From: Pseudoips prasinana
Lineage: Eukaryota > Arthropoda > Insecta > Lepidoptera > Nolidae
Assembly: GCA_951640165.1 (NCBI GenBank)
Contig: OX621260.1
Coordinates: forward strand, 12,914,001-12,978,000
Direction: 5' to 3'
Length of the DNA stretch: 64,000 nucleotides
How positions within the stretch are numbered: position 1 is the first letter of the stretch; each line of letters starts with the position of its first letter. Shown here piece after piece: positions 42,839 through 53,368 of this stretch. Under the pieces are notes generated by a model. The model saw only the letters and a list, made by a program, of their open reading frames with translations. It searched no databases and was not told the DNA's origin. Position numbers and translations under genes: made by a program.

Positions 42839-45800
42839 CTATTTGCTCAATATTTTTAACTTAGGACATATGCACTTACCTCTATTTTTGATGTAAATGC
42901 TTTTAATTTTCCACACAAGATACGTAGATATTTCTAGTAGGAATACAATACAGGTGAAACCAACACATATAGAAAATCCCTGAAATAACCCCACAAAAAC
43001 TTTCATACTTAATGGTTTGACTTGTGCATCGTCTTTGATGTCATTAAACCTATATTGTTCCCATTTAGATATTAATCCCGCTTGTGTAAACTTCATCAAA
43101 TAATTATTAAACTGTTCAGTCAAAGGAGAATGTTTAATTTGCAATATTGTTAAATAATGGCTATGAATTCTATCTTCAGAGATGTGTAGATATTGTTCAC
43201 CATTTTCGTTTAAGCGATTTCTTACTAAATAACGACCAACTGAACAATCTATAAGACAAATACGACGACTATCATTAGACATTCGGTTAACACATCCAAA
43301 TAAATCTTGTTCAGGTACCAATCTAGAATTGATGATGCGAAATCTTTCTTCCGTGTCTGGCAGGATAAGATCGGGTGAAGCCATACCTTCTATCGGATAA
43401 TTCTTTTCAATAACATCATCAAATGTTTTAACTTCTTTACCTCTTTTGACTGCTGTGAAAAATGAAATTACTATGGCTTGAGTTGCAAAATTCAGAATGA
43501 AAAAGCTCCAGATTGATATCGCCAAGAAAATACGAAACGATTCTCTGCTAGGCGGATTATGTAATGTTAGTGACATTACATTTCTACAGCTATTCATAAA
43601 ATCTTTCCCGATCTGATCAAGACTTATGCGAGATATTTCTATACTTTTGAAAATCGAGAAAATGGCCCAGATACCTAAGAAACAGCAGAAAAAATTTACA
43701 ATATCTCTGTAGTTCGTTTTTAAAGTTCGAACTCCGAAAATATTAGTTTCATACTCGGCTCTATGCGACATAAAACAGACACCACTCTGTTGATACCCAA
43801 ACGTCATATCAACTTCCACTATAATAATATCAAAAAGGTATATTGGCGATAAATGTAAGTCCACTTTTCTGTGCGCAAAACCAAAAATCTGATTAATATT
43901 GTCTTCAAAGTTAAACTTTCTATTAAGGTTATCAGCACTTGGTGTAACATCTATGGAGAAATTCATCAACTTAGATAGAGTATTCCAAATCATTCCATCT
44001 CTGCCACGGAGTGTGTACGTTACGTTATCAATTTGTTCAACTGGTAAAAATGGTTCAGTATGACTTGTATATGCACTTAGGGTAAGACCATTAAAATTTT
44101 TACTTTTATCTTCAAATATGTCTATATTTTGCGACATCTCAGAAGAATTGTATGATATTTGTTTTCTATTGACTCCAATGCAAGTGCCGATATTATTCGT
44201 TCTAAGTTTAGAATGAAGAGACACGTTGTGGCATTTTTCGACACAAATTAATCCATCTTTAAAACCAGGGAAAGGTAGTGACTCTCTTTTAGCAGTCCAA
44301 CAACCATAGTAGCTTTGGAAGTGGGGCATATCATCGCTCACATACGGTGAGTACTGCGTTATCGTTAATATTTCTTGAGCATCATCGTACTGAATGATTA
44401 TTGAATTAATAATTTTATAATACCAGAACCCAAATAATATTTTTGGTATCAATATAGTATCTTCATTATGGTAGTAGAGTATCAAATTTGTAAGTGAATG
44501 CCAATAGGGCGATGATAGAAGTTTCTTAATACTTTCTTCAATTTCTTCAAAATCTTTGCAGCTAATAATAACTAGATAGGACGAGTACGGTACTATTTCT
44601 TCTTCAATGTCATGGTCTTCAGTATCTAAGTTGGAAATGACCAACGTGAACAGAATTTGCCGGATATTCTTATAGAATGTGTCTGGTAAGTGACCAAAAC
44701 ATGTTATGGTAGTCCACCCATTTGTTTTCAAATTCAGTTTAATGAGATCTGTCTGGAATAAAATTATTGTGTTAGTTTCATTTGTATCGTTACCATATTT
44801 ATATTACGTAAATATATTTGCGATATAAATATTTTGAATGAACATTTAACATGCATGTAATATTGTGCCAATAGATTTATTCACTAAAAGCCCCAAAACG
44901 TAAAAAAGGGAATATCAAAGATTATAATTATATGTCATTTTCGTAACACGGATCTTAATGTTAAATTTAAAAACGTAAACTTTAATATTGCATCCCTCCG
45001 TACAATGTCGAAAGTTGTAGGTACTTTAGTGATAGTTTAGTGTTGTAAAAGACGGAATTGCCAGTATTAATCATAATAATAATAAAAGTATATAATAACA
45101 CTCTTTTTTAACGTATTTATTTCTATATTTTTGTTTTATGTATAATTTAATAAAAAAAGCAGTGGAATAATAATAATATCCTGGGACATTATTCACGCAC
45201 AGCCATCTGATCCCAAACTAAGCAGAACTTTTACTATGGAAACCAAATAACTGATATACTACCTATACTACTTTTATAAAAACATAAGTATTATCATTAT
45301 TAAGTATAACACCCAGACTCATCACAACTATCACGAACGAACCCACGACCTGGGGCTTTACCAGCTAAGTCGCCGAACATCGATTACTTAAATAGCGTTC
45401 AAATAAATAAAGGTAAAAAATTACTTAATCAAATTTTAAATCGGCTTCAACGTTCGCAATAGACTCCGGACCATTTCTAACGTCACATGTGCTCATGGAA
45501 GCCGATTTAACGATTGCTTAAGTCATTTTTACCTGTTTTTACCCTTTATTTATTTGAACGCCATTTAAGTAATCGATGTTCGGCGACTTAGCCGGTAGAG
45601 CCCCTGCGGCGTTGTTATTAGTAACAATAGTACATACATACATAGACTCACGCCTGTTTCCGAGAGGGGTAGGCAGAGACAACGGATTTCCGTTTGTCAC
45701 GATCTTTGCACACGTCTTTTGCCTCGATTACTGTCATTATATTGTTCATACATGCTCGCCGGTTTAGGGTACTTCTGACCTGCCCTTTCTTGAGAACGTC

Positions 45801-46052
45801 TCCGATTTGGTCAGAGAATGTTCGACGAGGTCTTCCCCTTCCGGTTGTTCCATTCACACAGGCCAGGTATACTTCTTTGGTCAATCTTCTTTCATTCATC
45901 CTTTCTAAATTGCCAAACCATCTATACCAATAGTAACTTACAATTATATTAATTCTTCGGTCTTCGACTGCAAATGTATCCGGAAAAGAATAACACTCGC
46001 ACAATATTCTATGATAGCGAAGTACTAAAAGTAGTATACTAAAATACTTCAT
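42839..46052 (-). CDS. Divergent ionotropic receptor (IR), two exons
   Basis: Exon 1 45942-46052 and exon 2 42839-44752 give about 674 residues. Insect IRs are ligand-gated cation channels of chemosensory neurons, derived from ionotropic glutamate receptors. Exon 1 supplies a Met and a hydrophobic FSILLLVL signal-peptide core. In exon 2 (numbered from its Leu codon at 44731) residues about 213-330 form S1 ([19 protein letters not shown]). TM1 is near 344-362 and TM3 near 399-425, with [15 protein letters not shown], the divergent counterpart of the iGluR SYTANLAAF region. S2 spans about 430-570 and TM4 578-600, with a short basic cytoplasmic tail. An extended N-terminal part precedes S1. The splice sites GTAAGT and TTTTATTCCAG are both phase 0. 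The frame is unbroken and looks functional. Which IR subfamily is not claimed; length and divergence fit lineage-expanded (IR7/IR100-like) receptors rather than co-receptors IR8a or IR25a. Confidence 0.85.
45170..45352 (-). mobile_element. SINE-A, interrupted at its head by a CTG-MITE
   Basis: AATAATATCCTGGGACATTA to CGAACCCACGACCTG; the head stops where the MITE begins and only CTGCGGCG follows it at 45604-45611. Confidence 0.8.
45353..45603. mobile_element. CTG-MITE, 251 bp
   Basis: GGGCTTTACCAGCTAAGTCG ... CGACTTAGCCGGTAGAGCCC, flanked by CTG at 45350-45352 and 45604-45606. The target in SINE-A normally reads GACCTGCGGCG with one CTG, so a 3-bp duplication is demonstrated. Confidence 0.85.
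45625..45930 (-). pseudogene. LINE 3' end (RF-G-N-L-E-R-M family)
   Basis: Minus strand: [67 protein letters not shown] stop, then a TATGTATGTATGT tail. This is the conserved C-terminus of a lepidopteran non-LTR element. Relatives are at 49270 and around the RTE at 58655. It is 5'-truncated to about 100 codons. Confidence 0.75.
45942..46052 (-). CDS. IR exon 1 (signal peptide)
   Basis: 37 codons from ATG at 46052, ending AATATAATT before the donor GTAAGT at 45941-45936. Translation gives a Lys-Tyr n-region, an I-L-L-L-V-L core, then [16 protein letters not shown]. An in-frame reading beyond the donor enters a LINE tail within about a dozen nucleotides, which supports ending the exon here. 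Exon 2 has no in-frame ATG near its 5' end, so an upstream exon is required. Confidence 0.7.
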
Positions 46053-46407
46053 AGTGCCATTAGTTATGTCTCATCAGAACCATTCAGTTACTTCAGATGG
46101 TTCACTGGTATATTAAACGAGACAATATAGAAAATAACGCGTTACTACAGAAACATTACATGTAATCATATAATATACATCTTGACAAATTGTATTAGGA
46201 ACATTAGATATAATGATAAGAACCAATGTATCTAATGAGAAATCTATATAACCCATAATTTCTCAATCATATTATATCTCAATCAAATATTTATTATTCA
46301 ATATCATTAGAGATATAAGTTTCATATCGTATACATAAATTTACTTGCCTATTATATAGTAACTGTATGTTAACATCAGCATTATGAATATTACCCCTAA
46401 ATATTTA
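46053..46407. promoter_or_regulatory. IR upstream region, no motif identified
   Basis: Upstream of the IR start codon and free of the window's repeats. No TATA or initiator motif stands out, so only position suggests a promoter. A short ATG-GCA-CTA-TGA upstream frame precedes the IR start codon. Confidence 0.25.
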
Positions 46408-47027
46408 AAAAACCAGCCAAGTGCGAGTCGGACTCGCCCATGAAGGGTTCCGCGGCAGCAAGTATTTCAGTTGTTTTAATGAAAACGTAAATTGCGGTTT
46501 ACGATTTATGATGTATTAAAAAAGAACTACTTACTAGATCTCGTTCATACCTATTTTCGTTGGAAGTTTACATGATAATTTACATCATATATGTTTTTAT
46601 CATTCGGTTTTATCATTCCCTTATTTTAGTTATGGGGGGGGGGGGGGAAGGGACACACTCATTTTACCACTTTGGAAGAGTCTCCCGGGCAAACTATTCT
46701 GTTTAGAAAAAAGTTCTATTAGAAATCTCAATATTATTTTTGAAGACCTATCCATAAATAACCCACATGTACGGGTCCGATGAAAAAAGAATATCGAGTT
46801 TCAGTTTTATGTAAGGGAGCCCCCAAAGTTATTGTTCCTGTTCTACTTTTATGTGAAAATCTTAATGCGGTTCACAGAAAACATCTAATTAACCAAGTTT
46901 CAACAGTACAGCTCTTATAGTTTAGGAAAAAAAGTAGCTGTCACATACGGACGGACAGACAGACAGATATGACAAATCTATTAGGGTTCCGTTTTATGCC
47001 ATTTGGCTACGGAACCCTAAAAAGATA
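46408..47027 (-). mobile_element. 'GGTTCCG...CTTGGCC' family repeat, long form, inverted
   Basis: AACCAGCCAAGTGCGAGTCG to TTTGGCTACGGAACCCTAAA on the plus strand, the reverse of 14317-14940. A G-run at 46634-46647 lies where the other copy has CCCCCC. Confidence 0.7.
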
Positions 47028-47371
47028 TGATGTTAGTGCCAGATCCCTTCGAACACATAGTTCTATCTCTGTGCATCTTCATACAATTAATTAAACTACA
47101 TTTACTATTGCTACAATATAAGCCGTTATCGCGTTATAAAGGTATCAGATGTCTATCATTAGCCGTTCTGCTTCTGGCTCCCTAATAAAGTGCTGTGACA
47201 GCTCCCATTCATAACTATGTGATTGCCTGTAGATTGCCCAAATTGCTGACAGTAACTTTGTCTAGGAGTTAGGATAGATGGATGGGTTGACAAGGTATTG
47301 TGATTCGAAACTAAACAAAACTAATAAAATCGTAAAGTAAGTATAATTAGTCATATTTTTAATCCTACTAA

Positions 47372-47480
47372 TATAAAAAATGCTAAAATTTGGTTTGTGA
47401 ATGTTTGGTACTTTTTTACGCAAAAATCAAGGCACGGATTTTGATGAAACTTTGTAGTAATATAGCTTATATATCCTTAT
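47372..47480 (+). mobile_element. Helitron-like 5' fragment
   Basis: TCCTACTAATATAAAAAATG to TTGTAGTAATATAGCTTATA, lacking the CTAG end. Confidence 0.55.
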
Positions 47481-47514
47481 TTTTTGACACATTTATACCG
47501 CTTCGTATCACAGG

Positions 47515-47672
47515 TCGAGCCCCGAGCAGGACCACTATTTGTATGACCCATAAATAGTTGTTCTGAGTCTGGATGTAATTTGTGTCCGTCTATTAAGTAT
47601 AAGTATATGTTTGTAAAGTACCTCGCCGCACAGGGATTAAATTCCCTAGTGCGGGCGTTGTCTTTTAGAACA
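47515..47672 (+). mobile_element. SINE-C, head partly lost
   Basis: GTCGAGCCCCGAGCAGGACC, GACCCATAAATAGTTGTTCT, GTACCTCGCCGCACAGGG, TAGTGCGGGCGTTGTCTTTT. Confidence 0.75.
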
Positions 47673-47945
47673 AAAATAAATCAATTACATTTATTATTGC
47701 TACAATATAAGCCGTTATCGCGTTATAAAGGTATCAGATGTCTATCATTAGCCGTTCCGCTTCTGGCTCCCTAATAAAGTGCTGTGACAGCTCCCATTCA
47801 TAACTATGTGATTGCCTGTAGATTGCCCAAATTGCTGACAGTAACTTTGTCTAGGAGTTAGGAAAGATGGATGGGTTGACAAGGTATTGTGATTCGAAAC
47901 TAAACATAACTAATAAAGTTGTAAAGTAAATATATTTATATCTTT

Positions 47946-48134
47946 TCCTACTAATGTAGTAAATGCGAAAGTTTGTGAATATGGATGTATAGATGGATGT
48001 TTGGTTCTCTTTCACGCAAAAATCAAGGCAAGGATTTTAATGAAACTTTGTAGTAATATAACTTATATAGCTGAATACCACATAAGCTATAATTTATTAA
48101 GTTTAACGCGGGTGAAACCACGGGGCACAGCTAA
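47946..48134 (+). mobile_element. Helitron-like element ending CTAA
   Basis: TCCTACTAATGTAGTAAATG to GGGTGAAACCACGGGGCACA then GCTAA. CTAA fits the CTRR rule for Helitron 3' ends. Confidence 0.65.
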
Positions 48135-48619
48135 AGCACGCTTGACCAACGTGGTGATCAATGTCCATATTAGGCAAATAGATCACTGTATTGTCGGACA
48201 ATTTATGCACCATGTCATGTACCTAAATCATTATCGTGTACCTAAAACACTACGCGACTTGTGCAAAACTATTTTCTTCAGCAACTTTTAACCGAAGACC
48301 ATGTCTATTACCCTTATTTAAGACGCCTCATCGTAACATCTTCTCGTCCAAAATACCGCTTAAATCAATGTATAAATACTAGCTGTAAATATGCCGTATC
48401 AAATATATGATTTTTCTATAGCCTTGTAAAATTTCGCTGTTTCGCTAGACAATACGTCTTAATATCTCTATCAAAAGCGGAATTCTTAGCGGTAGTCGTA
48501 TTATGTCCGTACTACACGTCATCGTACGGTAAATACAATTTACCGATATACTATCATGCACTGATAAAATGACATCCTAAACAATATAGAGGAAAAATAA
48601 GTAACAGTACGCAGACAGT
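48135..48619. other. No recognisable gene
   Basis: The 96-codon plus frame ending at 48291 starts in the Helitron and is not called. Confidence 0.4.
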
Positions 48620-49085
48620 GTTTCATCATCATCATCATCCTGATATCGTTCACTGCTGGACATAGGCCTCCCCTTTTTTTGATAAGGCAGGGGGAATGCC
48701 TAACCATCCACCTGTAGAACCAGGTGGTTGCGCTGACTACCCGCAAAAACTGACACTGTGTCGTCGCTTCTCAGCCGATCCGACTCAGGTACTCACCGAA
48801 ACACCCGTGTCCGGTGAGTATCTGAGTCAGTCTGTAGGTGACGTAACCCTCCCTCCTCCCCACCCAGGCCTCGAGGTAAGGCAGGATGGCACCGACGGAT
48901 AGGCCTCCCTCTAAGGTTTTTATAACGTTGCCATTTGGAAGAGTTAGCCGTCGTCTCCGCGCTTGGTATGCGAGTTGGCGACCGCAGTGTCGGTGGCAGC
49001 TGGTACACTAATGGCGCTGGTGTCCGACTACCTGGTGTATCCCTTAGTCACCTTTTACGACACCCACGGGATGGTATAAGATAGC
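48620..49085 (-). mobile_element. Second RTE-like LINE 3' end, split by an insert
   Basis: 48620-48670 CATCATCATCATCCTGATAT..CTGGACATAGGCCTCCCC, and 48900-49085 TAGGCCTCCCTCTAAGG..CAACGTTGCCATTTGGAAG..CGACACCCACGGGATGG. The 48672-48900 insert starts TTTTTTTGATAAGGCAG and contains GTACTCACCGAAACACC..GTGTCCGGTGAGTATC (inverted), but no TSD I can verify. Confidence 0.6.
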
Positions 49086-49269
49086 TCTGTTATTCTTACC
49101 GGGCCGGGAACCACGGCTGTCCAATCCTTTTATTCTAAACTTATCAAAAGTCGTGCAAACCTGCTGCACGTGTTTTCTATTGTTTCTATTTTCAACAAAT
49201 ACTTTGGTACAAAAAGAAAAATGTGTTTTGCACACATTCAACCAGCTCTTGAGTAAGTCTTAACATTTT

Positions 49270-49473
49270 TAATGTGTTACAAACATACATAGACTCGTAA
49301 CTATTTCCCAGAGCGATAGGAAGAGACAATGGATTTCCATATGTCACGATCTTTGCACACCTATTTTGCCTCGTTTAGTGTCATTATATTTTCCTCATAC
49401 ATGCACACCGGTTTAGGATACTTCTACCTGGCCTTTCTTGAGAACATCTACTATTTGGTCAGAGAATGTTCTA
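49270..49473 (-). mobile_element. LINE 3' end of the 45625 family
   Basis: ACAAACATACATAGACTCGT, CAATGGATTTCCATATGTCA, TCATACATGCACACCGGTTT and TATTTGGTCAGAGAATGTTC in order; more degenerate than the copy in the IR intron. Confidence 0.7.
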
Positions 49474-49796
49474 ATCCAGCTACCCCAAACTGTCAAATTT
49501 CTTCTTACTTTGTCACATAAGTATAAGGTGGAACTATTCATTTTCTAACTCCTCCTTTTTTCTTTATGATTAAATTCGTTGCGAGATCCAAGACAGTTAA
49601 AGCAATTCCCCGGGACATGCCTGAGCCTCACCGCTCAGTGTCATTTTATTGCGTGCCACTGTTGATCCTGGCTTACAGGAGTTGCAGTGGTGGGTAAGAA
49701 GGAGGGACTAGACCCGACTTTAAAAATAAAAGTATAAAGTTCACTTTCAATTGGGGAAATTTGACAGATTGGTGTAGCTTGATATGCTGGCGTCTG
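49474..49796. mobile_element. TA-MITE 1, left tip lost, split by an insert
   Basis: Left ATCCAGCTACCCCAAACTG, right CAATTGGGGAAATTTGACAG..GCTGGCGTCTG. Between them 49563-49735 is the repeat also seen at 23396. Confidence 0.65.
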
Positions 49797-50032
49797 CACC
49801 ATTTAGACATGTGACAAAGTCAGTAATTATTTTTATGTTCTTTTCGTTACGTCTCCTCTCTGCTTTTAGTACACTATGGTGTAAGTACACATTTGCCTAT
49901 TTATCAATTGAGCGAACGTAATAAAGTTGTTGAAAGAAAAAGGTGGCATTATTGTTAATGATATTATTCCGACTCGAGATCATATCTAGATTTATGTGCC
50001 ATTGTTTATGGTCTATTGAGATCATAATAGTA

Positions 50033-50167
50033 CAGACGCCAGCACATCAAGCTACCCCAATCTATCAAATTTCTCCAATTGAAAGTGAACCTTATACTTA
50101 TGTGATAAAGTTGAAAATCTATAAAAGAAATTTTACAGATTGGGGTAGCTGGATGTGCTGGTGTCTG
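50033..50167. mobile_element. TA-MITE 1, 135 bp, best-preserved ends
   Basis: CAGACGCCAGCACATCAAGC ... GCTGGATGTGCTGGTGTCTG between TA (50031-50032) and TA (50168-50169). Arms about 60 bp each. Confidence 0.9.
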
Positions 50168-50244
50168 TACGTTAAACGCTTAAATATATCAGTTGGCAAG
50201 CACGTTTAGGTTAAGTAGTCCAACAGGAAATTAAGCTTCTGTAT

Positions 50245-50490
50245 TCTATGGACTACTTAATTTGATTATGAATGAAGATAAGATTTACTGATGTCGCAGA
50301 TATGGAAACGGATAGCTAAGCAGAAATAAATAAATATCTTGGGACAACTAAACATTGCCATCTGATCCCAAACTAGGCCGAGCTTGTGCTATAACAACTA
50401 GAGAACTGATACAAACTAATATATTTCTAAATACATACATACTATAAATAAATTACACCCGGGTTTGATCCCCAACAAAACCCTAATTTT
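50245..50490 (-). mobile_element. SINE-A-subtype copy opposed to the satellite units
   Basis: ATTTACTGATGTCGCAGATA, TATCTTGGGACAACTAAACA, TTACACCCGGGTTTGATCCC are the complement, in order, of blocks of the 205-bp units downstream. The satellite's source element is therefore present once in inverted orientation. Confidence 0.7.
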
Positions 50491-51310
50491 AGTGGGATGA
50501 GCACAATTATTTGTCACAGAACAATTAATTAGGTTTTGTTGGGGATCAAACCCGGGTGTAATTTATCTATAATATATGGGATCCGATGGCAATGTTTAGT
50601 TGTCCTAAGATATTTATTTATTTCTGCTTAGGTATCCGTTTCCATATCTTCGACATCAGTAAATCTTATCTTCATTCATAATGAAACCTAATTTTAGTGG
50701 GATGAGCACAATTATTTGTCACAGAACAAATAATTAGGTTTTGTTGGGGATCAAACCCGGGTGTAATTTATCTATAATATATGGGATCAGATGGCAATGT
50801 TTAGTTGTCCTAAGATATTTATTTATTCCTGCTTAGCTATCCGTTTCCATATCTTCGACATCAGTAAATCTTATCTTCATTCATAATGAAACCTAATTTT
50901 AGTGGGATGAGCACAATTATTTGTCACAGAACAATTAATTAGGTTTTGTTGGGGATCAAACCCGGGTGTAATTTATCTATAATATATGGGATCCGATGGC
51001 AATGTTTAGTTGTCCTAAGATATTTATTTATTTCTGCTTAGGTATCCGTTTCCATATCTTCGACATCAGTAAATCTTATCTTCATTCATAATGAAACCTA
51101 ATTTTAGTGGGATGAGCACAATTATTTGTCACAGAACAATTAATTAGGTTTTGTTGGGGATCAAACCCGGGTGTAATTTATCTATAATATATGGGATCAG
51201 ATGGCAATGTTTAGTTGTCCCAAGATATTTATTTATTTCTGCTTAGGTATCCGTTTCCATATCTTCGACATCAGTAAATCTTATCTTCATTCATAATGAA
51301 ACCTAATTTT
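50491..51310 (+). repeat. 205-bp tandem satellite, four units
   Basis: AGTGGGATGAGCACAATTAT recurs at 50491, 50696, 50901, 51106 and 51311, spacing exactly 205 each time. Units differ at only a few positions. Units 1 and 3 share GGGATCCGATGG and CAATTAATTAGG; unit 2 has CAAATAATTAGG; unit 4 has GTCCCAAGATA. Each unit is a SINE body with the B-box-like block GATCAAACCCGGG on the minus-strand side. Confidence 0.95.
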
Positions 51311-51374
51311 AGTGGGATGAGCACAATTATTTGTTCTGTGACAAATAATTGTGCTCATCCCACTAAAATTAGGT
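51301..51374. repeat. Perfect 34-bp hairpin closing the satellite
   Basis: Arms 51301-51334 and 51341-51374 are exact complements around TCTGTG. After it the sequence continues as a normal SINE head (CAAACCCACGACCTCTGTCT, 51390-51450). The array thus ends at a strand switch. Confidence 0.9.
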
Positions 51375-51474
51375 TTTGTTGGGGATCAAACCCACGACCT
51401 CTGTCTTAGCAGTCCGGATCACTTGCCACTAGACCAACAGACCAGTCACCCAGGACTGATGTTTGTGTGCATGA

Positions 51475-52080
51475 ACACTATTTTATTGGGTCTCAATTTG
51501 TCTTGCGACCTGAATTTCGGTCAATCCATCGAGTCTAAAGCTAAGGCCTCTGCTAAGAAGCTCAGTATCCTTAATAAGGTGAGACGGTACTTCATGAAGG
51601 AACAGCTTTTAAATTTGTACAAAGCTCAAGTTCGATCCTGCATGGAGTACTGCTTTCACCTTTGAGATGGCTCTGCAAAATATCAGTTGGACTCTTAGGA
51701 TTCAATAGAGAGACGCGCTCGCAGGATAATTGATGACAGAGAACTAACAAATAAAAAGCTGCAAAGCTTGGATCATAGGCGTCAGGTTGCAAGCTTATTG
51801 GTTTTCTATAGGCTGTGTCACGGAGAATACGCTCAAGACCTCTATGAACTTATCCCTCCTTCCCCCTTTTTTCATCGGACTGCTAGGCGTCGGGAGGGTT
51901 TCACCGCTTGGTTGTCGACATCCCATTCTGCCGTATTCCTTTATCATACGCACGGCTACGCAGTGGAACACCCTCCCGAACGAAGTGTCTGTGAACTATA
52001 ACCATTAAACTGCGATCGCCAACCCGTCTGCCAAGCGTGGTGATTATGGCATATCTCCCCATGTTACCAGAAATAATATC
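51475..52080 (+). pseudogene. LINE pol C-terminus with 3'UTR
   Basis: Frames joined by indels read SIESKAKASAKKLSILNKVR, YKAQVRSCMEYC, SIERRARRIIDDRELTNKKL, HRRQVASLLVFYRLCHGEYA, LYELIPP, FFHRTARRREGF. This is a CR1/Jockey-like RT C-terminal region. Stops at 51664-51700 and frameshifts near 51750 and 51900 break it. GCGATCGCCAACCCGTCTGC follows as 3'UTR. Confidence 0.75.
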
Positions 52081-52260
52081 TAATGTATACAACTATATTA
52101 CTACAAACATGTTCTGACTATTTACAAGCGCTTTTTTAAAGTCTACGTGAATAAAAATCTTTTTTATTTTTTATTTATTTTATTTTATACTTTGGGGAGG
52201 CTTTTGTCCAGCAGTGGACGTACTTTTTCTGACGTGATGAGGATGACATAGAGTCGTATT
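52080..52260 (+). mobile_element. LINE 3'UTR piece and RTE-like tip
   Basis: 52080-52165 matches 20470-20560. 52190-52260 reads TTGGGGAGGCTTTTGTCCAG..GTGATGAGGATGACA. Confidence 0.55.
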
Positions 52261-52599
52261 ACCCACGGAAAAGGTAAGCTACATTGAACATTCACAGTAT
52301 GCAAAGCATGTATCAGTTTCAAGCAAAATGGTTAATAAAATTACAAAGTAGTTAATCGTGTAATCAAGAATGCCGTGCTATTAGAAAGCCCTACTGTAAT
52401 TGGTCTATATAATAACCACTGGGTAATAACATCAATAAGCATGGTTTTTATAAACCAACGGTAGACGCGCTCGTGTGCACTCGCTAACTAATCGTTTTAA
52501 CGCCTAACAGTACAAGTACATTGCTTCCGACTTATGAGAACACCTGCACCAACATCAGATGATCGTCTGATCTTACATTTGTTGGCGGTTGGAATGGTT
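52261..52599. other. No recognisable feature
   Basis: Only a short CAACATCAGATGATCGTCTGAT palindrome-like stretch near 52550. Confidence 0.4.
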
Positions 52600-53035
52600 G
52601 GTAAATGCTTGCCCTTTTCGATTCCCACCTAGCACAAATATTTGAGTGCATGAACATGTCTGTTTGTCCTGAGTCTGGGTGTTTTTATCTTTATAAGTAT
52701 GTATTTACAAAAGAAAAGTAGTATATTATGTGACTGCTGAAAGGTTTTAAATTTGACAATTGTTATTTTAAATTTGTATCCGATTATATTATAGATTGAC
52801 ATTTTATAAAATTTTACATATGACATATTAATAAAATTTAAATTTTGTATAACCATTGCATGCCATAATGGTAGAGCATAATGGGAAGACCAATTCACTC
52901 ACATCTGGAAATGTATTGTTAAAAATTTATGTACCTATGTTCGACAATGAATAAATGAATTATGAATAAAATCAGTTGTCTGGTTTCAGACGGCTGAGTG
53001 TGAATAATGTCGCAGGATATTATTATTATTTGTTA
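52600..53035 (+). mobile_element. SINE-A with 238-bp AT-rich insert
   Basis: GTTGGTAAATGCTTGCCC to AAGAAAAGTAGTATATTATG, then 52733-52970 of foreign AT-rich DNA, then ATCAGTTGTCTGGTTTCAG to GGATATTATTATTAT. The insert has no terminal repeats I can confirm. Confidence 0.65.
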
Positions 53036-53193
53036 TTTCTGAAGAAAGTGCGCTGAACTATCACCAAACTCAGTTAAAGATACTTTTCGTTCTATGAGGA
53101 ACTTTACTAAGGAAGCCGCTTGCCCTTACTGGTTACGTTGTATATTGCTTGCTAATTTGTTATTGTTGCGGTGTATTTAAAAAAATAGCAAAG

Positions 53194-53231
53194 CATCAGG
53201 TGACGCGCAAGAGCAAGCGCGTCACCTGATG
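53194..53231. repeat. 15-bp-arm GC-rich hairpin
   Basis: CATCAGGTGACGCGC and its exact complement around AAGAGCAA. Confidence 0.8.
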
Positions 53232-53368
53232 TTAAGTCATATGTGTTATCATCACCGTCTATAGACACTCGCAGCAGCAGGAATACCTAAACGCACAGAA
53301 GCGCTCTCTTCATACATTACAAGTAAATAAAATTGCACTCTACCAGTCTACTAACCAGTTATTAAATT

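Larger units (their letters stand above)
44753..45941 (-). other. IR intron 1, 1189 bp, filled with transposons
   Basis: GTAAGT...AG. From the donor side it holds a LINE tail (45625-45930), a CTG-MITE (45353-45603) and a SINE-A (45170-45352), then about 400 bp of AT-rich sequence before the acceptor. Confidence 0.7.
47090..47945. repeat. Direct tandem duplication, period about 589 bp
   Basis: ATAAGCCGTTATCGCGTTAT starts near 47117 and 47706. About 245 bp (to GAAACTAAACAWAACTAATAA) are almost identical. Each copy is followed by a Helitron-like 5' end (CCTACTAATRTA); the segment between holds a SINE-C. Confidence 0.85.

Noticed and set aside
45648..46052. Single 134-codon protein starting with a signal peptide
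   Set aside because: Only the first 37 codons look host-like; beyond a GTAAGT donor the frame is LINE C-terminus. Best explained as IR exon 1 plus readthrough.
50491..51310. CRISPR-like array from regular 205-bp spacing
   Set aside because: The repeats are contiguous with no variable spacers, in a eukaryotic genome, and derive from a SINE.
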